Assembly: GCF_900461525.1 (NCBI RefSeq) | Contig: NZ_UGOD01000001.1 | Location: 2,635,001 to 2,699,000 of the forward strand | Direction: 5' to 3' | Length of the DNA stretch: 64,000 bases | DNA from: Legionella busanensis | Lineage (GTDB): Bacteria > Pseudomonadota > Gammaproteobacteria > Legionellales > Legionellaceae | Shown: in pieces, positions 53,204-63,014 of the stretch | Position numbering within the stretch: the first letter of the stretch is position 1 | How the letters are laid out: each line of letters starts with the position of its first letter | The notes under the pieces: model-generated | What the model was told of the DNA's origin: nothing | The model's database searches: none | Seen by the model: only the letters and a program-made list of their open reading frames with translations | Position numbers and translations under genes: made by a program

Positions 53204-55060
53204 CTATCCTCGGCTCTCTAAGCTTTCCCAACGTTCATAAAATTGTTTTAATAAATCTTCATCCGTTTTTAGTTGCTGACTATGCTGGGTTATGGTTTGA
53301 GTGTCTTGCTGATAAAAATTAGGTGATGCCATTTGTTCTTGTAAAGCAGCAATTTTTGCTTCTAATTTTTCAATTTGTTGTGGTAATTGCGCTAATTCCC
53401 GCTGCTCATTAAAGCTTAGTTTTTTAGTTTTAAGTGTTTCTTTTACTTCTGGTTTAGTCGTAGCAGCCTGTTGTGGCCGTTGGGTTTTTTTCTGCACACG
53501 GCGATAATCCTCATAACCACCTACATATTCATTAAATTGCCCCTCGCCTTCATAAACTAATACACTGGTTACAACTTGATTAATAAATTCTCTATCATGA
53601 CTTATTAAGATTAATGTCCCTTTATATTCAATAAGAAGTTGCTCTAACAATTCTAGCGTTTCAATATCTAAGTCATTGGTGGGCTCGTCTAAAACAAGTA
53701 GATTAACAGGTTTAGCAAAAAGTTTAGCGAGGAGCAATCGGTTTCGTTCACCGCCTGAGAGTGTATGAACTGCTTGATTAAAGCGTTCAGAGGGAAATAA
53801 AAACTCCCGCAGATAAGTAGCTACATGCTTTTGTTTACCATTAATAGTGACATAATCAGACCCATCACTTACATTAGCCATGACTGTCTCATTTTCGTCT
53901 AATTGCGCTCGCAGCTGATCAAAATAGGCAACTTCTAAATTAGTACCACGACGAATGTTGCCTGACTGAGGTGTCAGCTCGCCTAATAATAAGCGAACCA
54001 AGGTTGTTTTACCGCAGCCATTAGGACCTAAAATACCTAATTTGTCACCGCGGGTTAACAAGAGTGAAAAATCGTTAATTAGGGAGTTATCTTCAATAGC
54101 ATAATTGACATGTTCTGCTTCAATAACAAGTGTGCCTGAGCGGGCAACTTCGAGGGTCATTGATTTAACTTTACCCCATTGCTCGCGGCGCGCTTGATGC
54201 TCTTCACGCATTGCTTTTAAAGCCCGTACTCGTCCTTCATTGCGAGTACGACGTGCTTTAATACCGGTTCTAATCCAAGCTTCTTCTTCTTGCAAGCGTT
54301 TATCAAACAATTCATTATGACGTGCTTCGGTAATGCGCATTGCTTCACGCCTGTTTAAGTAAGTTTCATAATCACACTGATGTGTATAGAGCTTGCCCCG
54401 GTCAATTTCAACAATTTGATTGGCAACTTGACTTAAAAATTCTCTATCGTGAGTTACAACTAAGAGACTACCTGTATAGGTTTTAAGGTAGGATTCTAGC
54501 CATTCAATAGAATTAATATCTAAATGGTTGGTTGGCTCATCTAAAAGTAATAAATCAGGTGCTGCAATTAAAGCGGCGGCTAGAAGGGCACGGCGTTTCA
54601 TACCGCCTGATAAGTCACTCATACGCGCATTAGGAGCGAGACTAAGTCGAGTTGCCATCATGTCCACGCGGGGCAAAGTATCCCAAGCATGGAGACGGTC
54701 CATCTCTAATTGGCAGGCTGCTAATTTGGCAGGGTCATTAGCGGCAGAAAGGCGTCTAAATTTATCTAATAACTCACCTATTGCCCCTAAGCTCTTAACT
54801 AAAAAATGATAAACGGTTTCTTCATCTGCATGTGGTACTTCTTGAGTTAAGCCTGCAACCTTAATGCCGCTTAAACGATGTAGTTGTCCTGAATCAGGGG
54901 TAAGCTCACCTTGTAATAATTTTAATAAAGACGATTTACCAGCCCCATTGCGACCTACTAAGGCAATACGTTCTTTGGGTTGAATTTGCCAATCTACAGC
55001 GTCTAGTAATTTATTACCAGCAACATTTAATGAAACTTGATTTAAAGTGATAAGACTCAT
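53204..55060 (-). CDS. uup: ABC-F ATPase Uup
   Basis: 618 residues, two ABC ATPase domains and no membrane part. First Walker A GRNGAGKSSLLKLL, signature LSGGMKRRALLAAAL, Walker B LLLLDEPTNHLD; second Walker A GPNGCGKTTLVRLL, signature LSGGERNRLLLAKL, Walker B LLVLDEPTNDLD. A C-terminal coiled coil (about 540-615) identifies Uup among ABC-F proteins; it binds branched DNA and ribosomes. Start set at 55060 (MSLITLN), two codons inside the open frame. Confidence 0.96.
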   Translation of the reverse strand: MSLITLNQVSLNVAGNKLLDAVDWQIQPKERIALVGRNGAGKSSLLKLLQGELTPDSGQLHRLSGIKVAGLTQEVPHADEETVYHFLVKSLGAIGELLDKFRRLSAANDPAKLAACQLEMDRLHAWDTLPRVDMMATRLSLAPNARMSDLSGGMKRRALLAAALIAAPDLLLLDEPTNHLDINSIEWLESYLKTYTGSLLVVTHDREFLSQVANQIVEIDRGKLYTHQCDYETYLNRREAMRITEARHNELFDKRLQEEEAWIRTGIKARRTRNEGRVRALKAMREEHQARREQWGKVKSMTLEVARSGTLVIEAEHVNYAIEDNSLINDFSLLLTRGDKLGILGPNGCGKTTLVRLLLGELTPQSGNIRRGTNLEVAYFDQLRAQLDENETVMANVSDGSDYVTINGKQKHVATYLREFLFPSERFNQAVHTLSGGERNRLLLAKLFAKPVNLLVLDEPTNDLDIETLELLEQLLIEYKGTLILISHDREFINQVVTSVLVYEGEGQFNEYVGGYEDYRRVQKKTQRPQQAATTKPEVKETLKTKKLSFNEQRELAQLPQQIEKLEAKIAALQEQMASPNFYQQDTQTITQHSQQLKTDEDLLKQFYERWESLESRG

Positions 55061-55124
55061 TGCCAAACAGCCTATTTTAGTTTGTTGATTATAATCAACT
55101 TTGCAAGATGATTTCTTAATATTA

Positions 55125-55165
55125 TGTCATAAAACGTGTAGCATCTTAATCATTTGTTGGATCCT
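55125..55165. repeat. Partial copy of the interior of the 59-kb repeat
   Basis: ATGTCATAAAACGTGTAGC followed by ATTTGTTGG is nearly the same as the interior of the element at 59031-59127, but its flanking inverted ends are missing or diverged. A fragment of that family upstream of uup. Confidence 0.5.
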
Positions 55166-55248
55166 GTGGACAAGCCGCAGGACGTCGGTCGGGTCAAGGG
55201 TGTTGCATACATACAAATATCGTAGGTTGGCATAAGTATGGCTCAGCA

Positions 55249-55309
55249 GTAGCCTGGGTGTAACGAAGTGAAACCCGGGTTTCGGCCTTATGGCCTGCAC
55301 CCAGGCTAC
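55249..55309. repeat. Palindromic repeat GTAGCCTGGGTG type
   Basis: GTAGCCTGGGTG and CACCCAGGCTAC are perfect 12-bp inverse ends around an interior with AACGAAGTG, AAACCCGGGTTT and GGCC..GGCC. It lies directly next to the related GTTGGGTTAAACGAAGTG repeat. Confidence 0.8.
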
Positions 55310-55316
55310 TTGTGCG

Positions 55317-55414
55317 GTAAGTTGGGTTAAACGAAGTGTAGCCCAATGGTATTATTCATATAATAGTAACATCTTCATCATTTGTTGGGCTGCACTTTGT
55401 TTAGCCCAATCTAC
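55317..55414. repeat. Palindromic repeat GTAGGTTGGGCTAA type, copy 1
   Basis: Left arm GTTGGGTTAAACGAAGTG..GCCCAAT, right arm TTGGGCTGCACTTTGTTTAGCCCAATCTAC: near-perfect inverse arms of about 30 bases around an AT-rich middle (GTAACATCTTCATCATTTG). It ends at the protease gene's 3' side. Confidence 0.8.
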
Positions 55415-55417
55415 AAT

Positions 55418-55906
55418 TTACTTTTTAATAATTAGCCGATTATTTTGTTGCGATAAATTGAATTTAGATAGCACATTCATACCTAGTAAGACCATGTTAT
55501 CGTCACTTCCAGGCATAATGACTGCCTTCACATCATATAGCTTAAAATTAGCAAAAGTCAGCTCTTTAAGACGGGTCAATGAGCCTGAAATATTACCATT
55601 TGCTGTTTGTAAAAGAATAGGATAACGACCTTTTAAGCCAAGACGATTGGCAAGGGACTTAGGAATGGCAACTAAAGTTGCACCAGTATCTATGATAAAT
55701 TCAACGTTTTCATTATTAATGCTTCCTTTTATGCGGTAATGGCCGCTGCTATCCGCTTTAATTGTTAAAGTGCCATTTTGAATCTGATAGGTGCTTTTGT
55801 TTGAGGAATCAGAATAATGGAAAAAAACAAAGAGTAAAAAGAAGAAAAAAACCCACGTTATAATAAACATGATACGCCCGCCATGGGCGTATTGATTATT
55901 ATCCAC
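55418..55906 (-). CDS. Membrane-anchored retropepsin-like aspartic protease
   Basis: 162 residues: one N-terminal membrane helix (about 13-30), then a single retroviral-type aspartic protease domain with the DTGATLVAIP active-site motif (aspartate of the D-T-G) in VEFIIDTGATL, and MVLLGMNVLSKF near the end. It would work as a homodimer, probably facing the periplasm. Target unknown. Between ridA and uup, with 9 bases to ridA. Confidence 0.88.
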   Translation of the reverse strand: MDNNQYAHGGRIMFIITWVFFFFLLFVFFHYSDSSNKSTYQIQNGTLTIKADSSGHYRIKGSINNENVEFIIDTGATLVAIPKSLANRLGLKGRYPILLQTANGNISGSLTRLKELTFANFKLYDVKAVIMPGSDDNMVLLGMNVLSKFNLSQQNNRLIIKK

Positions 55907-55915
55907 AAGATGTCC

Positions 55916-56302
55916 TTATTTTCGATGCTCTAAAATAAGTATACCATCGACTTCAACTTGTGCACCTCTAGGCAATGCCGCAACCCCAATTGCTGCTCGG
56001 GCTGGAAAAGGTTGACTAAAATATTTTGTCATTGCTTCATTGACTAAAGAAAAATGACTTAAATCGGTTAAATACACATTAACTTTAACAAGGTCTGCTA
56101 GACTTCCTCCAGCGGCTTGGCAAACAGCCGATAAATTTTCAAAGACCTGTTTAATCTGTGCTTGTATATCATCACTACATAATTCCATTGTTTGTGGATC
56201 TAATGGAATTTGGCCTGATAAATAAACAGTATTACCACTACAAACTGCTTGACTATAAGTGCCAATGGCAGCAGGTGCTAAGGTTGTATGAATAGGTTGC
56301 AT
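55916..56302 (-). CDS. ridA: Reactive intermediate/imine deaminase RidA
   Basis: 128 residues. Hydrolyses 2-aminoacrylate and related enamines. [20 protein letters not shown] and the substrate-carboxylate Arg in [13 protein letters not shown] are present. Start ATG 56302 is preceded by AGGGAGAA; the open frame runs on into spoT. Four bases downstream of spoT, a common pairing. Confidence 0.96.
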   Translation of the reverse strand: MQPIHTTLAPAAIGTYSQAVCSGNTVYLSGQIPLDPQTMELCSDDIQAQIKQVFENLSAVCQAAGGSLADLVKVNVYLTDLSHFSLVNEAMTKYFSQPFPARAAIGVAALPRGAQVEVDGILILEHRK

Positions 56303-56306
56303 CTTA

Positions 56307-58427
56307 TTATTCTCCCTGCCTCTTACGATAAAGACGTAAAACAACTTTGTTAGCACGTAAACGGCGCATAACGCGAGCTAAATGATTTCTATTGCGAACA
56401 CTAATAGAAAAAGTTACTGCATTATGCCGGCCATCACGTGGATCAACAGTAATGTTACCAATATTTGCTTCAGCTTCTGCAATAGCTGTTGCGAGTGCTG
56501 CTAATACACCGCGTTGATTAGCTACATCCACGGTAATATCAACCCAAAACTCTCCTTGTACTTGTTCATCCCAGCGCAGCGCAATGAACTGCTCAGGACT
56601 TCGTACATGTTTTATTTTAATACAATCACTGGCGTGCACTAATATGCCACGGCCTTGTTGGAAGCGGCCAACGATTTTATCACCTGGAATAGGTTGACAA
56701 CAATCAGCAAAATTAACAACCATCCCTTCAGTTCCTTTAATGGCCAAAGGACCGCTTTTAGCTGTTTTATCAAGTTCTACACTTTCTTGGCTAACTACTA
56801 AACGCTTAGCAATGACCATCGGCATTTGATGACCTACACCAATAGCATAAAGTAGTTCATCTGATGATTTATAATTTAAATCGTGTAACAAAGCTTGGAG
56901 TGTTTCGGGTGGCACTTTAGCATAGTCACTGGCTAAACTTGCTAGAGCTTGTTCTAGTAAACGTTTACCTAAATTAATTGATTCAGTATGCTGCTGGCTT
57001 TTTAAGAAATGACGAATATTACTGCGTGCTTTACCCGTTACTACAAAATTAAGCCAAGCAGGATTAGGGCGTGCGCCTGGGGCCGTAATAATTTCGACTG
57101 TTTGACCATTTGTTAAAGGTATACTTAAGGGTACTAAGCGACGGTTAACTTTGGCAGCGACACAACTATTTCCTACATCTGAATGGACAGTATACGCAAA
57201 GTCAACGGGTGTTGCCCCTTTGGGTAGCTCCATAATATGACCTTTCGGCGTAAAAACATAAACTTCATCAGGAAATAAATCAATTTTTACATTTTCAATA
57301 AACTCAAGTGAGCTACCTGTACTGCGCTGCATCTCAAGTAACCCCTGTACCCACTCACGGGCGCGTAACTGTGCCTCATTAACCTCTAATCCACTGGATT
57401 TATAAATCCAGTGAGCAGCTACACCATTGTCTGCAACTTTATCCATCTCACGGGTACGGATCTGTACTTCAAGAGGCACACCATAAGGCCCAAAGAGTGT
57501 TGTGTGTAGTGATTGATAACCATTGGCCTTGGGAATGCCAATGTAATCTTTAAAGCGTTGAGGGACAGGTTTGTAAGTGCGGTGGAGTGCGCCTAATACA
57601 CGATAACAGGAATCAATATCTTCAGTAATAACCCGAAAAGCAAAAACATCAGTAATTTCAGTAAAAGAGGCTTTTTTATGCTTCATTTTACGATAGATAC
57701 TGTATAAATGCTTTTGTCTGCCAAAAACATGCTCATAAGGGATATTAAGTTGCTGTAGGGCATTTTCTAAATCATGTTCAATTTTTTGCGTTAATTCCCG
57801 TCGATTACCTCGTGATTTTTCTACAGCAGAGCGAATGGCGCGATAACGCATGGGATAGAGTGCTTTAAATCCTAAATCTTCAAGGCCTGTATAGATAGCA
57901 TGCATACCTAACCGGTTAGCAATAGGCGCATATATTTCTAATGTTTCAATAGCAATACGGCGCCTTTTTGCCGATGGCATAGCGCCAAGCGTATGCATAT
58001 TATGGAAACGGTCAGCCAGCTTAACAATGATGACGCGAATGTCTTTCACCATGGCTAAAACCATTTTACGAAAATTTTCTGCTTGTGCTTCGGCGCGCGA
58101 TTCAAATTTAATTTTGGTTAATTTAGTTACCCCATCCACTAATGCCGTAACATCTTCGCCAAACTGTTGCGTTAAATCTTCTTTACTAATGGAGGTATCT
58201 TCAACCACATCATGAAGTAGAGTTGCCATGATAGTTTGATAATCAAGGCGCATTTTAGCTAAAATAAGAGCAGCAGCAATCGGATGAGTAATGTAATCCT
58301 CACCTGATCGACGCATCTGGCCTTGATGTGCTCTTTCAGCGACTAAATAAGCCTGATAGCATTTTTCAACTTGAGACTGTTCAAGATAGCTTTTAAGCTC
58401 TGTGTGCAATTCATCAAAATGACTCAT
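56307..58427 (-). CDS. spoT: Bifunctional (p)ppGpp synthetase/hydrolase SpoT
   Basis: 706 residues. HD hydrolase domain ([18 protein letters not shown]) at about 40-160, RelA/SpoT synthetase domain with [21 protein letters not shown] and [16 protein letters not shown] domain at about 385-450 ([23 protein letters not shown]) and a C-terminal ACT domain. Both catalytic halves look intact. Only one Rsh-type gene is in the window. Start at 58427 is chosen for GGAG six bases upstream; an ATG at 58439 is in frame. The gmk-rpoZ-spoT order is conserved. Confidence 0.98.
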   Translation of the reverse strand: MSHFDELHTELKSYLEQSQVEKCYQAYLVAERAHQGQMRRSGEDYITHPIAAALILAKMRLDYQTIMATLLHDVVEDTSISKEDLTQQFGEDVTALVDGVTKLTKIKFESRAEAQAENFRKMVLAMVKDIRVIIVKLADRFHNMHTLGAMPSAKRRRIAIETLEIYAPIANRLGMHAIYTGLEDLGFKALYPMRYRAIRSAVEKSRGNRRELTQKIEHDLENALQQLNIPYEHVFGRQKHLYSIYRKMKHKKASFTEITDVFAFRVITEDIDSCYRVLGALHRTYKPVPQRFKDYIGIPKANGYQSLHTTLFGPYGVPLEVQIRTREMDKVADNGVAAHWIYKSSGLEVNEAQLRAREWVQGLLEMQRSTGSSLEFIENVKIDLFPDEVYVFTPKGHIMELPKGATPVDFAYTVHSDVGNSCVAAKVNRRLVPLSIPLTNGQTVEIITAPGARPNPAWLNFVVTGKARSNIRHFLKSQQHTESINLGKRLLEQALASLASDYAKVPPETLQALLHDLNYKSSDELLYAIGVGHQMPMVIAKRLVVSQESVELDKTAKSGPLAIKGTEGMVVNFADCCQPIPGDKIVGRFQQGRGILVHASDCIKIKHVRSPEQFIALRWDEQVQGEFWVDITVDVANQRGVLAALATAIAEAEANIGNITVDPRDGRHNAVTFSISVRNRNHLARVMRRLRANKVVLRLYRKRQGE

Positions 58428-58686
58428 GCAATACTCCATAAGCTTGGTTCAATAAGCATTTAGGAGTCCCTTTTAGATAAATCTCTAATAACAAACCCAT
58501 GTTAAACCTCATCATGCCAACTATTTAAATGAGGAACCATTAAATAGCTTTTATTGTGGCGGAGGCATTCTTAAGCCATTACTTCAGTAAAAATCTGGCA
58601 GCGTTACATCCTTATAAGAGTTAATCCAACCGCACTCGATGCCACTTTAAAATATATTTGACGTGGCTTTCGGATTATTTGCTGTA

Positions 58687-58890
58687 TCAATCTTTATCTA
58701 AAATATCTGCTTTAATTAATCCTTCAGCAATTTCACGCAGAGCAACTACTGTTGGTTTATCATTTTCCCATTCAACTAAAGGTTGTTCACCACGTACCGC
58801 AATTTCACGTGCACGTTTCGTTGCAACCATAACGAGTTCAAAACGATTTTTAACGTGCTCTAAACAATCTTCTACTGTCACACGTGCCAT
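58687..58890 (-). CDS. rpoZ: RNA polymerase omega subunit
   Basis: 67 residues, [20 protein letters not shown] start and [29 protein letters not shown]; helps assemble RNA polymerase and is part of one ppGpp-binding site. Strong GGAGG site. Shorter at the C-terminus than E. coli omega (91), as in relatives of this group. Between gmk and spoT. Confidence 0.98.
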   Translation of the reverse strand: MARVTVEDCLEHVKNRFELVMVATKRAREIAVRGEQPLVEWENDKPTVVALREIAEGLIKADILDKD

Positions 58891-59188
58891 AAATTAAGCC
58901 TCCACTATTTTCTTATAGGCTATTTTAAAAGAAAATGCCTAATTAACAGTGGCTTGGATAAAAATTTTTCACCCAATCCACACTCAACATAATAACATTT
59001 CAGTAATTCGGTAAAATGTCACCCTGTGTAGGTTGGGCTAAGCATAGCGCAGCCCAACAGTATGTCATAAAACGTGTAGCCTATTTATAATTTGTTGGGC
59101 TGCACTTCGTTTAGCCCAACCTACACTTACGTCAAATTCTTTAACGCTAGAAAAGAGCCTTGTCTTTTTCTATCCAAATCCTATTATT
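58891..59188. other. gmk-rpoZ gap containing a repeat
   Basis: About 300 bases without a gene; the repeat at 59031-59127 occupies the middle. The rest is AT-rich leader for rpoZ. Confidence 0.5.
59031..59127. repeat. Palindromic repeat GTAGGTTGGGCTAA type, copy 2
   Basis: Arms GTGTAGGTTGGGCTAA..GCAGCCCAACA and TGTTGGGCTGC..TTAGCCCAACCTACAC are almost perfect inverse repeats of about 34 bases around an interior with ATGTCATAAAACGTGTAGC, the same interior as the fragment at 55125. The most complete copy of the family here. Confidence 0.85.
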
Positions 59189-59818
59189 TTACTGCTCTAA
59201 CATTAATAATGATAGCAATTTTCTAATTTTTTCTGCTTGTCGTGTAAAACTTACTCGATTAGCGACTACAATTGCTTGCAATTCAAGTGCCGCCTGCTCA
59301 AAATCATCATTAACGATGAGATAGTCAAATTCTTTATAATGACTCATTTCCTCTCTCGCTTGCTGCATTCGAGTTTTAATCACTTCCTTATTATCCTGTT
59401 GTCTGGCTTTTAGACGTTGCTCTAAAATTTCTAGCGATGGCGGCATAACAAATACACTAATCGCTTTGGGAAATAATTTTTTAATTTGCTGTGCACCTTG
59501 CCAATCAATATCAAGCACAACATCAATGTCTTGTTTAAGCCGGGCTGCAATTTGTTCAACAGAAGTGCCATAATGATGATTAAAAACTTTTGCATACTCA
59601 ATAAAAGCATTCCTATTAATCATATCAAGAAACTCAGTGTCATTAATAAAAAAATAATCAACACCCTCTTTCTCACGTGGCCTTGGTTTACGTGTAGTAT
59701 GAGAAATAGACACAACGATATTAGGTAGATGCGTTATTAAATGTTTGACTAAACTTGTCTTTCCACCACCAGATGGAGCTGCCACAATAAACACATTTCC
59801 AGTAAATGAGTCAACCAT
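59189..59818 (-). CDS. gmk: Guanylate kinase
   Basis: Phosphorylates GMP to GDP, feeding both GTP and (p)ppGpp pools. 209 residues. P-loop [32 protein letters not shown] (GMP-binding region), [12 protein letters not shown] and the [15 protein letters not shown] lid. Three bases separate it from yicC; it is followed by rpoZ and spoT. Confidence 0.98.
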   Translation of the reverse strand: MVDSFTGNVFIVAAPSGGGKTSLVKHLITHLPNIVVSISHTTRKPRPREKEGVDYFFINDTEFLDMINRNAFIEYAKVFNHHYGTSVEQIAARLKQDIDVVLDIDWQGAQQIKKLFPKAISVFVMPPSLEILEQRLKARQQDNKEVIKTRMQQAREEMSHYKEFDYLIVNDDFEQAALELQAIVVANRVSFTRQAEKIRKLLSLLMLEQ

Positions 59819-59821
59819 GTT

Positions 59822-60688
59822 TTACTCGATATTTTGAATTTGTTCGCGCATCTGTTCAATTAATACTTTCATCTCTACAGCACTTTTTGTCAAATTAATG
59901 GTATCTGATTTTGCACTTAAGGTATTCGCTTCCCGATTTAACTCTTGCATTAAAAAATCTAAACGACGCCCTAGCGCTTCATTTTTATTTAAAACATTGC
60001 CTACTTCCTGACAATGTAGTGCTAACCTATCAAGCTCTTCACTAACATCTAGCTTTGTTAAAATGATAGCTAGTTCTTGCTCAATTCGTGAATTCTCAAC
60101 TTCTAATTGTAATGAATGAAGTCTAGTTAGTAACTTATCGCGAGCCTGTTGCGTGTTTTCTTTAGCATAGACTTTTGCTTTCTTAATTTCTTCTTGTAAA
60201 CGCGTTAAGCGGTCTTGTATATGGCGATTAAGCGTTGCCCCTTCTTGCGCTCTTTGTTGCTGCAGTTTAGTCAAACTATCATGAAATAATTGCAGTACTA
60301 TCTCTTTAAACTGCTCAATATTAAGTTCTGATGATTGGATAACCCCAGGCCAAGTTAAAAAGGTTGAAAGTGTCAGATCATTAGGTAGTAATTTAGCGGC
60401 TTCCAAATTTTGGGTAATATTAACTAACTTAGTTAATAAGTTCTCATTCACCATTAAAGCAGGTTCTGCCAAAGCTGAATTAGACATTTTTAATTGACAC
60501 TCTAACTTACCGCGGCTTACATAGTCTCGAACAATGGTTCTAAGATCTGCTTCTAAAAAGCGCCAAGCTTCGGGAAGGCGGAATGAAACATCAAGATAGC
60601 GATGATTAACGGACTTTATTTCCCAACAAAATCCTATCTCATCAAGCTGAGTCTGGGTTCTAGCAAATGCCGTCATGCTATGAGTCAT
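59822..60688 (-). CDS. yicC: YicC-family endoribonuclease
   Basis: 288 residues of the YicC/YloC family, helical, recently assigned endoribonuclease activity on small RNAs. SMTAFAR start, WEIKSVNHRYLDVSFRLPE and the C-terminal domain with GRRLDFLMQELNREANTLSAKS are the family signatures. Divergent from rph and upstream of gmk, the usual neighbourhood. Confidence 0.95.
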   Translation of the reverse strand: MTHSMTAFARTQTQLDEIGFCWEIKSVNHRYLDVSFRLPEAWRFLEADLRTIVRDYVSRGKLECQLKMSNSALAEPALMVNENLLTKLVNITQNLEAAKLLPNDLTLSTFLTWPGVIQSSELNIEQFKEIVLQLFHDSLTKLQQQRAQEGATLNRHIQDRLTRLQEEIKKAKVYAKENTQQARDKLLTRLHSLQLEVENSRIEQELAIILTKLDVSEELDRLALHCQEVGNVLNKNEALGRRLDFLMQELNREANTLSAKSDTINLTKSAVEMKVLIEQMREQIQNIE

Positions 60689-60829
60689 AATCGATAGTCG
60701 TTTGTTTAAGGTTGGGTGACTATAACCGAAATTGCTGTAAATGCAAGTTAAAGTTTAAATTTTATACATGGTGCACGTTTGAAATTTAGACGTTATAATT
60801 TCCTTTCTCTTTTTCAGTGAGGAATAACC

Positions 60830-61537
60830 ATGCGTCCCAGCAATCGTGAACCAAATCAACTTCGTCCAATTAAGATAACTCGTCAATACACTAATCATGC
60901 CGAAGGTTCGGTGTTAGTTGAATTTGGCGAAACTCGTGTTTTATGTAATGCGTCCGTTATTGAAGGTGTGCCTCGGTTTCTAAAAGGAAAAAATCAAGGC
61001 TGGATTACCGCTGAATATGGTATGCTACCCAGGGCTACGCACAGTCGCTGTGATCGTGAAGCAAGTAAAGGAAAACAAGGTGGTAGAACCTTAGAAATTC
61101 AACGCTTAATTGGTCGATCAGTTCGTGCTTGTATTGATTTAAAAACTATTGGTGAAAACACGATTATGATAGATTGCGATGTTATTCAAGCCGATGGCGG
61201 TACCCGCACTGCAGCTATTACCGGTGCTTGTGTAGCTATGAAAGACGCGCTTAACTGGATGGTTCAACGAGAGAAATTACGTAAAGCACCTACTTTTAAT
61301 TATGTGGCTGCTGTTTCTGTTGGTATTTATCGAGGCCAACCAGTCCTTGATCTAGACTATGCTGAAGATGTTTTAGCTGAGACAGACATGAATGTGGTAA
61401 TGAACGAAGCAGGTGAATTCATTGAATTGCAAGGTACAGCAGAAGATAAAAGCTTTAGTCGTAACCAATTAAATACATTACTCGATTTAGCAGAAAAAGG
61501 AATTAGCGAACTGATGGAAATACAAAAAACAGCATAG
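60830..61537 (+). CDS. rph: Ribonuclease PH
   Basis: Phosphorolytic 3' exoribonuclease maturing tRNA 3' ends. 235 residues, full-length. [14 protein letters not shown] start, [15 protein letters not shown]-like first strand, [25 protein letters not shown] and [16 protein letters not shown], which carries phosphate-binding residues. GAGGAATAACC ribosome-binding site. A hairpin follows at 61560. Confidence 0.98.
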   Translation: MRPSNREPNQLRPIKITRQYTNHAEGSVLVEFGETRVLCNASVIEGVPRFLKGKNQGWITAEYGMLPRATHSRCDREASKGKQGGRTLEIQRLIGRSVRACIDLKTIGENTIMIDCDVIQADGGTRTAAITGACVAMKDALNWMVQREKLRKAPTFNYVAAVSVGIYRGQPVLDLDYAEDVLAETDMNVVMNEAGEFIELQGTAEDKSFSRNQLNTLLDLAEKGISELMEIQKTA

Positions 61538-61559
61538 ACTATTTTTCAGGTTAACCTAA

Positions 61560-61581
61560 GTTGGGCCATGCGCGGCCCAAC
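61560..61581 (+). terminator. Hairpin after rph
   Basis: GTTGGGCC and GGCCCAAC with a six-base loop, followed by AAAACTTTAAA. It is also half of the GTAGGTTGGGC repeat family, so it may be a repeat-derived terminator. Confidence 0.55.
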
Positions 61582-61774
61582 AAAACTTTAAAACACACCT
61601 GATTTCATCTTTGTTTATTAAGCTAATAAGTACTTCGCAGAAATCTATTCTTCCTTTAGAATGACTTGAAAATAAAATGCTTAATCAAGAAAACACAGAA
61701 CAAGAACTAGCTAGATAAGCAGAATTTTATTATTTCTCTAAAACAGCTCAAACAGGTACTTAATAGAAAAGCTA

Positions 61775-62557
61775 ATGAATATAGGATTAATTCATAAGTC
61801 TTATCGTAATCAGATAAGGAAAATTATCACCACCTACCCTCAAATTGATGGTGGTAACCCCCTATTTAATCTTTGTATCGAATTAATTAATGCTTCACAT
61901 CAATCTAACATTACTCTAGAAAGGCTTACAAGCGAGCTTATAGGTATTATTACGGAGCAAAGGCGAAAAATCTCATCTAATAGTAATCAAGTAGGGTTAG
62001 CCCTAGTTAAGCAAGTTACATTAGAATGGCTTAACAATGAAAATAAACACGCAAAGGCTCCTATTCAATTAGTAAATATTTTAAGGGGTATAGAACAAGA
62101 GTTCAGTGATACGCAAAATTTAATAACTCAACTAGAAAAAATAAAAAAAGCCACTATAGAAAATCAGACTTTACTTAATAATATTTATAAAAAAACTCAG
62201 ATACTGGTAGGTATTTTAAATAATTATCTAATAGATAGAAAAAATCTTGTTCAAAATAATAAGGTCAAAGAGTATAAAAATACATACCTTCCTTTTTTTC
62301 AAAAGAGCTATCAACAAAAAGAAGAGGCGATTGAAGCTCTAAAAGAGGCACTTGCAGGAAATCCTATTGAACTTAAAAAGTATTTATCAACCTTAAGCGA
62401 CAGTAATTTAGGTAAAGAATTAAAAAAATTTGTTAAAAGCGGTCAGGCAGATGTATTAGTTAATAAAGAGGTATATACGTTAACGGATTTTATAAATACG
62501 CTAGATGCTCAAGTGAATTCTGAGTCAGCTATAACCTTCGTTGCTAATTTTAATTAA
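61775..62557 (+). CDS. Hypothetical helical protein with one copy of a shared module
   Basis: 260 residues, not recognised; Lys/Asn/Ile-rich, helical, no signal or membrane segment. Residues about 9-103 match, with fixed spacing of key residues, two regions of the protein at 63015: an SY/ELY..LR/IR start, NPL at 28-30, then WL at 85-86 and QLVNIL at 98-103. The remaining part is coiled-coil-like (120-160). Divergent from nothing nearby; 237 bases after rph. Possibly a secreted effector, on the basis of genomic setting only. Confidence 0.75.
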   Translation: MNIGLIHKSYRNQIRKIITTYPQIDGGNPLFNLCIELINASHQSNITLERLTSELIGIITEQRRKISSNSNQVGLALVKQVTLEWLNNENKHAKAPIQLVNILRGIEQEFSDTQNLITQLEKIKKATIENQTLLNNIYKKTQILVGILNNYLIDRKNLVQNNKVKEYKNTYLPFFQKSYQQKEEAIEALKEALAGNPIELKKYLSTLSDSNLGKELKKFVKSGQADVLVNKEVYTLTDFINTLDAQVNSESAITFVANFN

Positions 62558-62706
62558 CTAAAATTATGTTCAATAGTAGGCTCTTCTTCTCCTAGGGCTT
62601 CTTCTAATATTTGTCTTACTTCCCCAACTCTGTCATCAAGCCATGCTTCTAGTAATTTTTTAGTAAAATCTTTCGGTTATCTAAGATGTTCCCAGTGATA
62701 TTTCAT
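62554..62706 (-). pseudogene. Possible gene remnant
   Basis: On the minus strand an ATG at 62706 begins MKYHWEHLR, then an in-frame TAA, then a continuous stretch (KDFTKKLLEAWLDDRVGEV..ILEEAL) ending at 62554. The run of charged helical codons in an AT-rich gap looks coding, and LLEAWLDD resembles the WLE segment of the flanking proteins, but the evidence is weak. Confidence 0.25.
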
Positions 62707-62960
62707 GTATATCTTCAAAAATGGATTTATTTGCAACCTTAGCTAAAATTGCAATTTTAATGTCTAATAATCCTTAAAATTGAAGGATATTTTATAATTT
62801 TAACCATAAATGGCCTGTCCTATAATTACCTTAATATATCCAGAGCACTCTAACTTTTAAATGTCAATTGACATTAGGACTAATTAAAATAGAAATTCTC
62901 AATTTATTACATGCTTCATTTTGATTAATTTAAATTCTTTTTGTTATAATTTAAAGCAAT

Positions 62961-62985
62961 AGTTAATATTTAAGTGTTATAATAA
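62961..62985 (+). promoter_or_regulatory. Possible -10 box and PmrA-like direct repeat
   Basis: TTAATATT (62963-62970) followed by TGTTATAAT (62975-62983) resembles the TTAAT-type direct repeat recognised by PmrA in Legionella, and contains a TATAAT. It lies about 30-50 bases before the 63015 gene. AT-rich sequence makes chance matches easy. Confidence 0.3.
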
Positions 62986-63014
62986 AATTAATTTAATTAT
63001 TTATAATGATTTTT

